Assembly (NCBI GenBank): GCA_017795105.1
Contig: CP051247.1
Coordinates: forward strand, 2,728,001 to 2,792,000
Length of the DNA: 64,000 bases
Source of the DNA: Planctomycetaceae bacterium
GTDB lineage: Bacteria; Planctomycetota; Planctomycetia; Planctomycetales; Planctomycetaceae
Direction of reading: 5' to 3'
Each line of letters starts with the position of its first letter. Within the stretch, counting starts at the first letter, position 1. A model generated the notes under the pieces. It was not told the DNA's origin. It made no database searches and saw only the letters and a list, made by a program, of their open reading frames with translations. The translations under genes and the position numbers were made by a program. Of this stretch, positions 44,729 through 52,890 are shown in pieces.

Positions 44729-44825
44729 CTCAACGCCAGTGGCACCCGGTGACCCTATGGACGGGTCTCGGTCTTCTAGAGACAAAACGGGATTCGTTCC
44801 GGTTCACGCAATTGCTATTGGCCCA
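44729..44825. repeat. partial CCACTGGCG repeat beside an attC-like half-site
   Basis: ACGCCAGTGGCACCCGG at 44731-44747 is the right end of the CCACTGGCG repeat. About 50 bases further, on the minus strand, GCAATTGCGTGAACCGGAAC (44798-44822) repeats the left arm of the attC-like site at 50142-50226. The arrangement parallels that at 42889-42925, where the same half-site abuts the same repeat. Confidence 0.45.
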
Positions 44826-45222
44826 TTGCCGCAAACGTGATGACCTGGGAATCGTTCAGGGAATAAAGTGTTCCGGTAGAGAGGTCACCGGTTCGGAGTG
44901 CGTCTGTGTCGTCGCCAGTCTGGATCACCGTGGAAGCCACTCCGGTTGAGTCAATAACATATACGATGACGACTCGATTTGCTCCCGACACCTGTGTCAC
45001 AAGACGGGTACCGGCTCTTACGGGGAATTCGATCTTGTCTTCGCCTGACTCTGCATCCTGAACCGTTACCGTTTTTCCAATGTGGTTAGAGAGATCCCAT
45101 TCCGTAATCTTCAGCGGCTTCAGAAGTCCACGATTGTGTTGGACCGTTGAAGATGGAGCCTCGCCACAACCAGTGATGAGGAAGACCAGGAGGCATGCGA
45201 TCTGGAATGCGAAGCGTTTCAT
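44815..45222 (-). CDS. hypothetical lipoprotein
   Basis: A 135-residue lipoprotein. The signal peptide RFAFQIACLLVFLITGC has lipobox ITGC (Cys at residue 18). The mature part is beta-rich (LVTQVSGANRVVIVYVIDS, VIQTGDDTDALRTGDLSTG) without a recognised family. ATG 45222 has GGGGGA 6 bases upstream. Its stop codon abuts an attC-like left half-site, so it could once have been a cassette gene. Confidence 0.68.
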   Translation of the reverse strand: MKRFAFQIACLLVFLITGCGEAPSSTVQHNRGLLKPLKITEWDLSNHIGKTVTVQDAESGEDKIEFPVRAGTRLVTQVSGANRVVIVYVIDSTGVASTVIQTGDDTDALRTGDLSTGTLYSLNDSQVITFAAMGQ

Positions 45223-45433
45223 ATTTGATCCCCCGCTCGATGGAATGCCCGTCGGGCCCGCCATGCGGCACGCCGGTTGTCGTGTCGATACTACATTTCA
45301 TTTGCCTGCTTTCCCAGACTTTTGCTGCGTGATAGAAATCTCGCCATCAGGAGTCCGGCCGTCAGCCGGGCAAGGGACACCATCCACATAGCCGTTCTCA
45401 ATCAACAGATGGACTTGGAGTCTTGCCGGCGAT

Positions 45434-46024
45434 ATGCTCGATGGTATGGCAGATGTCACGCTGATTCTCTCTCGGATCGAACACGGCGACCCTGATGCGG
45501 CCGAGCAGTTGCTGCCGCTGGTGTACGACGAACTCCGCAAATTGGCAGCGGCGAGGCTCGCCAATGAGAAGCCGGGGCAAACGCTGCAGGCCACCGCACT
45601 GGTGCACGATGCCTACATCCGTCTGGTCGATGTGGAGCAGGCTCAGCAATGGGATTCGCGCGGGCATTTCTTTGCTGCGGCTGCCGAGGCAATGCGGCGG
45701 ATTCTGGTGGAGTCCGCGCGTCGGAAAGCACGGGTTCGCCACGGCGGAGAGGCTCAACGCGTCGAACTTGATCCGAATCTCATCTCACACCCATCGCGTG
45801 ATGAGGACCTCATTGCCCTCGACGAGGCCCTCCATCGGCTTGAGCAGGTGGACGCTCGAAAAGCCTCGCTGGTTAAGCTGCGCTACTTCGCCGGGCTGAC
45901 CATGCCTGAAGCGGCAAAGGCCCTGGGGGTCTCGCTCGCAACTGCAGAACGGGACTGGAGTTTCGCGCGAGCCTGGTTGCTGCGTGAACTCGAACGGGAG
46001 CTTGAAGATTCGGCGGAGACGTGA
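45434..46024 (+). CDS. ECF-type sigma factor (TIGR02999-like) paired with Ser/Thr kinase
   Basis: A 196-residue sigma factor. LVYDELRKLAAARLANEKPGQTLQ and ALVHDAYIRLVD mark the planctomycete TIGR02999-like ECF group; region 4 is LVKLRYFAGLTMPEAAKALGVSLATAERDW (about residues 140-170). In planctomycetes this group is regularly linked to a Ser/Thr kinase gene, as here: the kinase begins 97 bases downstream. Kinase control of the sigma factor is an established proposal for the group. An ATG four codons later could be the real start. Confidence 0.88.
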   Translation: MLDGMADVTLILSRIEHGDPDAAEQLLPLVYDELRKLAAARLANEKPGQTLQATALVHDAYIRLVDVEQAQQWDSRGHFFAAAAEAMRRILVESARRKARVRHGGEAQRVELDPNLISHPSRDEDLIALDEALHRLEQVDARKASLVKLRYFAGLTMPEAAKALGVSLATAERDWSFARAWLLRELERELEDSAET

Positions 46025-46120
46025 GAACTTCAGAAAAAGTGGAGAGATCCGTGAGGGGTTGGAACGGAAAACGTCGCATTGGCTGGTGACGCATTCTTCA
46101 GCCTCCAGGGGGTACAGACC

Positions 46121-49100
46121 ATGAACGAAGAGTCTCTCTTTGCCGAAGCGATCGCCATCGAGTCCACCGAAAAACGCAGCCAGTTCCTCGATGAGGCCTG
46201 TGGCGACAATCTCGAACTGCGGCAGGCGGTCGAGAAGCTGCTCGAACTGTCCGATCGTGCCGGGAGCTTTCTCGAACATCCTGTTCTGGAAGGCCAGGAC
46301 GTGACGCTGGATGGAATCGACTCCTCTCTGGTTGACCGAACCCAGGCCACGCAGGAGCACAAGCACGAAGTGATTCTCTCAGGGACCACCATGGACGAGA
46401 AGCCGCAACAGTCGGACGAAGAAACTTTCCTCGGCTACCTCGAACCGGCAACCCGCGATGACTCGCTCGGCCGGCTGGGCCATTACGAAGTTCTGAATGT
46501 CGTCGGCAAAGGCGCCTTCGGCACGGTGCTGCGAGCCTTCGACACCAAGCTCGAACGAATTGTTGCCATCAAACTCCTTGCTCTGGAAATGGCCTCGATG
46601 TCGCCGGCCCGGAGACGGTTCCTCCGCGAGGCCCGCACGTCGGCACAGATCCGCCACGAGAACGTGGTCAGCATCCACTCGGTCGAAGAAGAGCCGATTC
46701 CGTATCTGGTGATGGAATACATCCCCGGTCGAACGCTGCTGCAGCAACTCGAAGAACGCGGCCCGCTCGACGTGCCGAGCGTCCTGCGGCTGGGCAAACA
46801 GATTGCAGACGGTCTCGCAGCCGCACACGCCCAGGATCTGATTCATCGCGATATCAAGCCGGGCAACATTCTCCTGGAAGGAGACATGGAAGAGCGGGTC
46901 AAGATCACCGACTTCGGTTTGGCCCGCACGGTGGACGACGCCAGCATGACTCAATCGGGGGTCATCGCCGGGACGCCGATGTATATGGCTCCCGAGCAGG
47001 TGCAGGGCCACAGGTTCGATCAGCGAGCCGACCTGTTCAGCCTCGGCAGTGTGCTCTATCAGATGATCAGCGGTCGTCCGCCATTTCGTGCACCAACGAC
47101 GATCGCCGTGCTGAAACGTGTGACCGAAGACACGCCGCGACCGATTCAGGAGATCATCCCCGAAACGCCTGACTGGATTGTCGAGCTGATCGGTCACCTT
47201 CACGCCAAGAATCCCGCGGAGCGTTACAGTTCCGCACAGGAAGTCAGCGAGCTCCTCGCCCGCTGCGCCGAGGATCTTCGAGCCGGACGCACGCCGCAGA
47301 TTCCCGATCCGTCGGAAACCGCCAACACAACGCAAGCGGGCGTCGCCCCATCCCGGCCGAGCCGCAGTGAATCGCTGCTGCACCGTCCGATGGTGAAGGT
47401 CGCCGCTGCCGTTCTGATAATGCTTGGCCTACTGGGCACGACCGAAGCAACAGGCGTGACCGAACTCGGCTCCACCGTAATTCGAATGGCGACGGGCTCC
47501 GGCACCCTGGTGATCGAAACCGACGATCCCAGCGTGAAGGTCGCCATCAACGGCCAGGAAGTCACCATCACCGGGGGTGGCGTGGAGGAATTGACCCTTC
47601 GTCCCGGCGAGTACAAAGTCGCCGCCCTGAAAAACGGCAGACCGGTCCAGCAGGAACTGGTCTCAATCACCCGCAACGATCGCACGGTCTTGCGGATTGG
47701 TCTGGAGCCGACCGCGACAAAGGTGATTCCGGCGGAAACTCAATCCTCCACGGACTGGCAGGGCTGGCCCGCCGATGCACCGCCGCCGGCGATTGCACCG
47801 TTCAATGCCGAGCAGGCGAAGGCCTATCAACAGGCGTGGGCGAATCACATTGGCGTCCCGGTGACGCTCGAGAACAGCCTCGGCATGCAGTTTCGTCTCA
47901 TCCCGGCCGGTGAGTTCATGATGGGAAGCACGCAGGAGGAAATCGACCAGCTGATCGCGGCGGCCAGAAAGAAGAAACACCCTGACTGGTTCATCAAGGA
48001 GATTCCGCGTGAGGGACCGCAACACAAGGTCACGCTGACGAAGCCTTTCAGTCTCTGCACTCACCCCGTCACCCGGGGACAGTTCCGGCAGTTCGTGAAA
48101 GCCACCGGCTACGCGACCGATGCGGAAGAGGATGGTAAAGGCGGCTACGGCCGGAAAGGTGAGCAGTGGGTTCAGAGCACCGTCTATCTGTGGAACACGA
48201 AGCTCGGATTCGAAACGGAACAGACCGATGACCATCCGGTGGTCAACGTTTCATGGAATGATGCCGTGGCCTTCTGCGAGTGGTTGAGCCAGAAATCCGG
48301 AGGAACCTACCGGTTGCCGACCGAAGCCGAGTGGGAGTTTGCCTGCCGCGCCGGGAATCCGGGTGCCTACAGTTTCGGCAATGATGAATCCAGGCTGTCT
48401 GACTATGCGTGGTATGGGAGCCACGGCGGTCTCGGCACCAAGCCGGTTGGGCAGAAGTTGCCGAATGCTTTTGGGCTCTTCGATATGCACGGCAACGTGT
48501 GGGAATGGTGCGGGGATGAATTCGGCGTCTACGACGAAAGCCCCGCGATCGATCCCGTGGGAGTGAATCGATTCGAGCTCCGAGTGGCGCGTGGCGGAGC
48601 CTACAGCACTCAGCCCTCAGCCGTCCGTTCCGCCCGCCGTTCCGACGGGACGCCGACCACGAGGTATATCGCGAACGGCTTTCGCGTGGCGCTGGTCGCG
48701 GACTCGATCAACCAGATGCATGACAGGAAATCCGTGGCAATCTCACCAGAACATGACGGCGCTCGGCAAGGCCCGCCCGAGGACAAGGGCGAAGAAATGG
48801 GTGAGCAAAGCTCGGTGCTCGAATTGCAGAAGGAGTTGCAAGCCATGCATGAATTGCGAGTCGACAGGAAACCGACGGTTGAAGAAGTCAACACGCACGT
48901 CGACAGAATGCTCGCGAACTATCCCGATCGCAAGGCGACGATCCATGGACAGGCCGCCCATCTGTTCGGGCAGAGCGGCATCAAGGAATACAGTGACGAA
49001 GTCCGCAAGCACGCCCTGGAATCGATCAAGACGGAAACGAATATCGTCGAACGGGCCCGGATGTTGATGTATCTCAGCAACGCCGAAGAGGTGCAGGGAA

Positions 49101-49552
49101 AGCCGAGCGAAGCCAACTACTGGGCCCTGCGAGGCCTGCTGGAACTGGAGCCGTTCAACCTGCCGAACGTCGCTCCTTATCCCCCCGGCGTGGGACGCTT
49201 TAATGACCTCGTGGCCAACCCGGGAACCAACAACGACGATGGCTCCAGACAGGAACTCTTCAAGAGGCTTTCGGCTGCTGAAAAAGAGGCCGGCAACTCC
49301 GCCATCCAGGTTCGGGAACTGGTGGGCTTTCGAAAAATCTACGTCGATATCCTGCAACGGCTCAACCCAACCCCCGAGGCACGCAAGCGACTGGCGGAAC
49401 TCGCCCAGGAACGACTCGGCAGCGACTGGCTCCAGAAATTCCTCAAGGACGCGTTCGATCGTGACTGGAACGTGAACGAAGAATTCGAAACTGTCCCGGA
49501 TGACGAGCTGCCAGAAACCGTCGGCGCAGCCGCTACTGAGAGCAGCGAGTAG
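46121..49552 (+). CDS. Ser/Thr protein kinase - PEGA-like - SUMF1 fusion protein
   Basis: A 1143-residue multidomain protein. An N-terminal ~120-residue region is followed by a Hanks-type kinase domain (about 122-400): glycine loop GKGAFG, catalytic HRDIKPGN near residue 242, DFG near 264 and MAPEQ. A transmembrane helix lies near 425-445. A PEGA-like beta domain follows (GTLVIETDDPSVKVAINGQ), then a formylglycine-generating-enzyme/SUMF1 domain (about 583-860; NSLGMQFRLIPAGEFMMGS to NGFRVAL). A helical, charged C-terminal ~280 residues has no recognised family. The kinase faces the cytoplasm and the rest is outside. ATG 46121 has AGGGGG upstream. Confidence 0.9.
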   Translation: MNEESLFAEAIAIESTEKRSQFLDEACGDNLELRQAVEKLLELSDRAGSFLEHPVLEGQDVTLDGIDSSLVDRTQATQEHKHEVILSGTTMDEKPQQSDEETFLGYLEPATRDDSLGRLGHYEVLNVVGKGAFGTVLRAFDTKLERIVAIKLLALEMASMSPARRRFLREARTSAQIRHENVVSIHSVEEEPIPYLVMEYIPGRTLLQQLEERGPLDVPSVLRLGKQIADGLAAAHAQDLIHRDIKPGNILLEGDMEERVKITDFGLARTVDDASMTQSGVIAGTPMYMAPEQVQGHRFDQRADLFSLGSVLYQMISGRPPFRAPTTIAVLKRVTEDTPRPIQEIIPETPDWIVELIGHLHAKNPAERYSSAQEVSELLARCAEDLRAGRTPQIPDPSETANTTQAGVAPSRPSRSESLLHRPMVKVAAAVLIMLGLLGTTEATGVTELGSTVIRMATGSGTLVIETDDPSVKVAINGQEVTITGGGVEELTLRPGEYKVAALKNGRPVQQELVSITRNDRTVLRIGLEPTATKVIPAETQSSTDWQGWPADAPPPAIAPFNAEQAKAYQQAWANHIGVPVTLENSLGMQFRLIPAGEFMMGSTQEEIDQLIAAARKKKHPDWFIKEIPREGPQHKVTLTKPFSLCTHPVTRGQFRQFVKATGYATDAEEDGKGGYGRKGEQWVQSTVYLWNTKLGFETEQTDDHPVVNVSWNDAVAFCEWLSQKSGGTYRLPTEAEWEFACRAGNPGAYSFGNDESRLSDYAWYGSHGGLGTKPVGQKLPNAFGLFDMHGNVWEWCGDEFGVYDESPAIDPVGVNRFELRVARGGAYSTQPSAVRSARRSDGTPTTRYIANGFRVALVADSINQMHDRKSVAISPEHDGARQGPPEDKGEEMGEQSSVLELQKELQAMHELRVDRKPTVEEVNTHVDRMLANYPDRKATIHGQAAHLFGQSGIKEYSDEVRKHALESIKTETNIVERARMLMYLSNAEEVQGKPSEANYWALRGLLELEPFNLPNVAPYPPGVGRFNDLVANPGTNNDDGSRQELFKRLSAAEKEAGNSAIQVRELVGFRKIYVDILQRLNPTPEARKRLAELAQERLGSDWLQKFLKDAFDRDWNVNEEFETVPDDELPETVGAAATESSE

Positions 49553-49578
49553 AGGGTTTGATCAGGCTGCGATCGGAA

Positions 49579-49632
49579 GCACTCACGGTGGTACTGGCGG
49601 GTCGGCGACTTGGATGCATCGCTTGGTTCGTC
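49579..49632 (-). other. attC-like site 6 (degenerate)
   Basis: On the minus strand GAACCAAGCGATGCATCCAAG is followed by TCGCCGACCCGCCAGTACC. The right part shares TCGCCGACCCG with site 3 at 50142-50226, and the left part has the typical GCGATGCA block. The two arms pair poorly. It lies just beyond the stop codon of gene A (49631-50128), where a cassette end would be. Confidence 0.3.
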
Positions 49633-50128
49633 AGGCTTCTTCGCCACTGAGTTCCGCTTTTGCATCCTTAAGGCATGGCCAATCCGGTTGGTCTCCATGT
49701 TTCTCAAGCAAACATTGGATGTTCCAAAGGCATTGATGTTCCGCCGCGTTCTCAACGGTCAGTTTATTCGATTCCAAGTATCGACGCAAAATCGAATCGA
49801 GCAAGACCGCTTCTGACGGCTTCAGATCAATCCTGGCGACGTCCGGTTTTCTTTCAACGCCGGCGTTCGTAGAAGATCGAAGCAATATCGCCCATGATCG
49901 AATTAGATCGCGAGCCGCGTCTGTCTCGCCGCGAATTGGCAACCTATTAATTGCGAGGCGGACGACACAGCGGCGAACTTCTTCGAGAAAGCTATCGCCA
50001 TAGTGTCGAACGACAAAGTGATCCCATTCGATCGACCCGGTTCCATTGTCGGCGTATCGATCAAGGAAGTCTGCGAACGAATTCCGCGTGATGATTGCAA
50101 ACCGGTCGTATTCGCTCTCTTGGTTCAA
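49631..50128 (-). CDS. hypothetical protein A of a possible cassette array
   Basis: A 165-residue soluble protein that I do not recognise. It is helical and charged (FAIITRNSFADFLDRYADNG, RLPIRGETDAARDLIRSWAI, VLLDSILRRYLESNKLTVEN). The start is TTG at 50128 with AAGGA 7 bases upstream. It lies between attC-like sites 3 (14 bases upstream) and 6, on the same strand as genes B and C. Base composition is AT-richer than the kinase gene beside it. Confidence 0.62.
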   Translation of the reverse strand: MNQESEYDRFAIITRNSFADFLDRYADNGTGSIEWDHFVVRHYGDSFLEEVRRCVVRLAINRLPIRGETDAARDLIRSWAILLRSSTNAGVERKPDVARIDLKPSEAVLLDSILRRYLESNKLTVENAAEHQCLWNIQCLLEKHGDQPDWPCLKDAKAELSGEEA

Positions 50129-50141
50129 GCTACTTTCCTTA

Positions 50142-50226
50142 CGAACGTTGGCAGAACGGGTCGGCGACGTTACGAGATGATTTCAGTTTCCGCCATGTTC
50201 GCCGCTCCGGTTCACGCAATTGTTCG
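50142..50226 (-). other. attC-like imperfect palindrome 3
   Basis: On the minus strand the left arm CGAACAATTGCGTGAACCGG (then AGCGGCGA) and right arm TCGCCGACCCGTTCTGCCAA (then CGTTCG) pair over about 26 positions, including the ends CGAAC/GTTCG. Two or three unpaired bases interrupt the arms, as in integron attC sites. The loop is ~30 bases. The left arm overlaps the end of gene B. This is the best example in the window. Confidence 0.5.
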
Positions 50227-50671
50227 CCAGCGATTGCCGCGGGTCCGTGATACCAGTATGGAAAGGGTTCTGCTCGTGCCAACCGAACGACTCGAAGCGA
50301 GAGTCGGAACCAATTATGCCATCAATCCCATCGGCGATACACCCGATTGCGTCACAAATTGTGTTGGCAGGCTGGCGTCGCAGCAACCGACGTCTGGGAT
50401 CGAGCCCAATCAACCAACATTGTTCGAGGTGGGGCCATGCGTAAACCAGAAGTGCAATTGAGGTATTCGTATCTCGTGTTTTGACTGAAGCGTACCAGCC
50501 CCAGTCTTCCATCACCGGTTCGGTTTCTGGAACGATATTCGGATGCGGCAACAATCTCGCGTAAATCCATCCAGCGCAATCGCCACCGACAAACCAGCAG
50601 TCGAACTTTTCGTCTGCTTGGTCGTACAGAAAGAGTTCCGAGCGGAAAAGAATGAAATTGCGATCGTGAAT
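50183..50671 (-). CDS. hypothetical protein B of a possible cassette array; start uncertain
   Basis: The frame is open from just after a stop at 50699-50701 to 50183. It reads as real protein well upstream of the first TTG at 50554: FILFRSELFLYDQADEKF, then DCWFVGGDCAGWIYARL and VMEDWGWYASVKTRD. No ATG, GTG or TTG precedes that part; only ATT (50671, with GAGG 6 bases upstream) or a CTG could start it. So the start is either rare or lost. The family is not recognised. It is preceded by attC-like site 4 and ends inside site 3. Treat the start and intactness as open. Confidence 0.5.
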   Translation of the reverse strand: MHDRNFILFRSELFLYDQADEKFDCWFVGGDCAGWIYARLLPHPNIVPETEPVMEDWGWYASVKTRDTNTSIALLVYAWPHLEQCWLIGLDPRRRLLRRQPANTICDAIGCIADGIDGIIGSDSRFESFGWHEQNPFHTGITDPRQSLANNCVNRSGEHGGN

Positions 50672-50700
50672 CGTTAACCTCGAGAGATGTGGTTTGTGTT

Positions 50701-50800
50701 AGTTGGCGAACGCCTACTGTCAGCGGGTTGCCGCCAACGACGTTGACACCAGAATCGGCCCGGATCGGCAACTCCGCTGAACGCTTTTTTACGGCTGTGA
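50701..50800 (-). other. attC-like imperfect palindrome 4
   Basis: On the minus strand TCAGCGGAGTTGCCG (50780-50766) pairs with CGGCAACCCGCTGA (50733-50720) perfectly except for one extra A in the left arm. A single unpaired base in one arm is a hallmark of integron attC hairpins. The outer core sequences are less clear. It lies between the stop of gene C and the beginning of gene B. Confidence 0.45.
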
Positions 50801-50808
50801 CTCGGGAC

Positions 50809-51342
50809 TCAGCCCATCATATTGATTGGTTGCAAACTGAACTCAGCCATCAGTTCGGTGTCTCGCAAACATTGATGCCAACATCGTCCCCGCAACGCGA
50901 CACATACTGCGAAGTCCACGAATCTGGCCAGATTACCGACAGCCTGAAATTGATTGTCCAGATTGTGGCCATAAACCGTGAGCGAATCGCCAACCCAGAA
51001 CTGTGCACCACAGTTATCTGTGCATAGCTCGTAGATTGCTTCTGGTTCCGCTGGCAGATTGAGGTATTGATTTTGGATGTCGTCGCGATCGAATCTGGGA
51101 AACGGAGCAGCGTCGAAAAGGCCACCCGCCTTTTCGGGTTGATCAATCTTCAGTCCATAAAGCGGAAAGAAGTCGAACGGCACAACCGATTGCTGCCATT
51201 GGTGATCGAGGCCAAGTTCCGGGACACGCAGTGTGTACGGTCCATTGACGATGAATCGGCCGACATACTCGAGTTCAACGATCGTTTCGGAGCCATCGTG
51301 GATTCGGCTGATCAATTCATCGATTCGGCTCTGTGCGGTCAT
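50809..51342 (-). CDS. hypothetical protein C of a possible cassette array
   Basis: A 177-residue acidic soluble protein that I do not recognise. It has SETIVELEYVGRFIVNGPYT near the N-terminus, a Pro/Phe-rich middle and a Cys-containing C-terminal part (ELCTDNCGAQFWVGDS, VALRGRCWHQCLRD). It starts 11 bases after attC-like site 5 and ends 9 bases before site 4. It has the same strand and spacing as genes A and B. Confidence 0.62.
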   Translation of the reverse strand: MTAQSRIDELISRIHDGSETIVELEYVGRFIVNGPYTLRVPELGLDHQWQQSVVPFDFFPLYGLKIDQPEKAGGLFDAAPFPRFDRDDIQNQYLNLPAEPEAIYELCTDNCGAQFWVGDSLTVYGHNLDNQFQAVGNLARFVDFAVCVALRGRCWHQCLRDTELMAEFSLQPINMMG

Positions 51343-51352
51343 GACCTGTTTC

Positions 51353-51441
51353 GCCCATAACGTAAAGCACGGCGGGCTCGGCTAATGTGGATTCCATTTG
51401 TAAACGCCGTATGCCGTGCTCCGCTGCACGCCAATGGTTAC
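51353..51441 (-). other. attC-like imperfect palindrome 5
   Basis: On the minus strand it runs GTAACCATTGGCGTGCAGCG .. GCCGTGCTTTACGTTATGGG. Outer TAAC/GTTA blocks and inner GCACGGC/GCCGTGC blocks can pair, with mismatches between. GTTATGG is an acceptable attC R' core. It lies 11 bases before the start of gene C. Confidence 0.42.
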
Positions 51442-51470
51442 CCGACACCGGTTTCAAGGTGTTCCCATTA

Positions 51471-51492
51471 TAGCCTAACGTCGTTTAGGCTA
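51471..51492. repeat. short hairpin TAGCCTAA/TTAGGCTA
   Basis: TAGCCTAACG and CGTTTAGGCTA form an 8-10 bp stem with a minimal loop. It is intergenic, between attC-like site 5 and the sulfatase remnant. There is no T-run after it on either strand, so it is not a clear terminator. Confidence 0.5.
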
Positions 51493-51558
51493 CAGCCTTA
51501 TCAGCCTGACATGCGGAACGGAACTTTCTCTAGTCCCCACACTCCGTGATAGACTGTG

Positions 51559-51894
51559 TCATTCTATCGGGCACCATTCCACTTCCGCGAAATAGACTCC
51601 GCCGGCCTTTCGGTTTTCGTCGAAGAGCCGGGTCCTCAGTTGAGTTGGGCCGGCTGGAAGATTGATTTCAAAGTCGACCCCCTTACTGCCCGGTTCCACC
51701 GGTTGTTCGAGGGGTTTGCCGGCGATATCGAGTTCGGCTTTCACGGCCATCACGGCTTTGTCAGCCTCCTTGGGAAACTGCCGCAGAGTGATGCGATAGC
51801 GTCCGGCATTCTTGACGTCGATCATCCAGGGGCCGGTGACTCGGGGGAGCTTTTTGATCTGGCTGAAATTCCAGGGAGGGTTTCCGTTGGGCAT
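51559..51894 (-). pseudogene. C-terminal remnant of an arylsulfatase-like gene
   Basis: About 110 codons of the C-terminal beta-sandwich typical of planctomycete sulfatases: GNPPWNFSQIKKLPRVTGPW, then GRYRITLRQFPKEADKA and a tail ending FAEVEWCPIE. The catalytic N-terminal sulfatase domain with its CxPxR formylglycine site is absent. Upstream the frame enters the CCACTGGCG repeat at 51901-52038 (reading GETPVAPG), so the gene was cut there. No start codon with a ribosome-binding site remains. It is probably not functional. Confidence 0.6.
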
Positions 51895-51900
51895 TGCGCC

Positions 51901-52038
51901 GGGTGCCACTGGCGTCTCGCCAGTGCTGAATGAGGACACCCGAGTTCAAAAGCGACCGCTGGTCCGAGCGAGGAAGACATCGCTGACCGAGTCTGTTCGA
52001 CAGGACTGCGAGCACTGGTGGAACGCCAGTGGCACCCG
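51901..52038. repeat. CCACTGGCG palindromic repeat, copy c
   Basis: Starts GGGTGCCACTGGCGTCTCGC, ends CACTGGTGGAACGCCAGTGG CACCC. The middle (AAAGCGACCGCTGGTCCGAG) differs from copies a and b but is related to copy d. It forms the break point of the sulfatase remnant. Confidence 0.82.
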
Positions 52039-52091
52039 ACGAAGAAGTGCTCCGTTTCCTGGCTTTGTCAGCCGCTACGGACCCAGGAGGT

Positions 52092-52550
52092 CTAGACGAT
52101 GTCGAGTTGTTTCTTTTTTCCCTTGAATCCAAAGAACCCGAGCTGGGCTTTGAGAGCGTTTCGAATTTCTCTCTGACGTGCGCGGGCCTCTTTCTTAGCC
52201 CGCGTCGCGTACTTTCGAGCCTCTGCAACTGACACCTTGGTGTTGAGTTTCACGTTCCGCTTAAAAATGCCTTTTCTCATGAGCCTGTTGAAGAACTCTG
52301 GGCTCTGCGATAACTGGCTGACTTCCACCGGCTTCCCACCCCACGTCTTTAGCAACCCGAGTAAGTTATCGGCTTTCCGGTAAAGAGCGGCCCACTCGTT
52401 ATGAGCCTGGACAACGTTCGCAACTTCCTGGCGAGTCCACTTCTGCTTCGTGCCGCTGCGTTTCTCCGGAGGGAGTGAACCAAACACGCCGTCGTAGCCA
52501 TGTGCAGCCACACCATCCTCGTACCCTCGTTGCAGATCGTCCCATACCAT
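52092..52550 (-). CDS. hypothetical protein, basic helical
   Basis: A 152-residue basic protein. It starts VWDDLQRGYEDGVAAHGYDG and continues with a Lys-rich segment (PPEKRSGTKQKWTRQEVANV), AEARKYATRAKKEARARQRE and a Lys-rich end (GFKGKKKQLDIV). I do not recognise the family; the composition would suit nucleic-acid binding. GGAG lies 8 bases before ATG 52550. Repeats flank it on both sides. Confidence 0.58.
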   Translation of the reverse strand: MVWDDLQRGYEDGVAAHGYDGVFGSLPPEKRSGTKQKWTRQEVANVVQAHNEWAALYRKADNLLGLLKTWGGKPVEVSQLSQSPEFFNRLMRKGIFKRNVKLNTKVSVAEARKYATRAKKEARARQREIRNALKAQLGFFGFKGKKKQLDIV

Positions 52551-52748
52551 TGTTGTGCTCCGTAGCAAGTCATGAATGGAAATTATGGCATATATCGATA
52601 CCCCAGACCTATGTACTCGAAATCCATCTACTCCAGCATGTTATCATGAACACTTAATGAACGCGAGCCGATAGTGCGCACGATGATATCGCTTAGGATA
52701 TACAGTCGGCGCGAGTTGATGCCCATTTCACCCTATTGCTTCTCCGAC

Positions 52749-52886
52749 GGGTGCCACTGGCGTCTCGCCAGTGCTGAAGAGGACACCCAATCACCGAAGG
52801 CGGTTGCCTATCCGAGCGAAGAACACATCTCTGACCGAGCCTGGTCGACAGGACTGCGAGCACTGGCGGAACGCCAGTGGCACACG
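52749..52886. repeat. CCACTGGCG palindromic repeat, copy d
   Basis: Starts GGGTGCCACTGGCGTCTCGC and ends CACTGGCGGAACGCCAGTGG CAC. The middle (AGGCGGTTGCCTATCCGAGC) resembles copy c. It ends 5 bases from the stop codon of the minus-strand gene at 52891. The rest of 52551-52890 holds nothing I can support. Confidence 0.82.
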
Positions 52887-52890
52887 GCAT

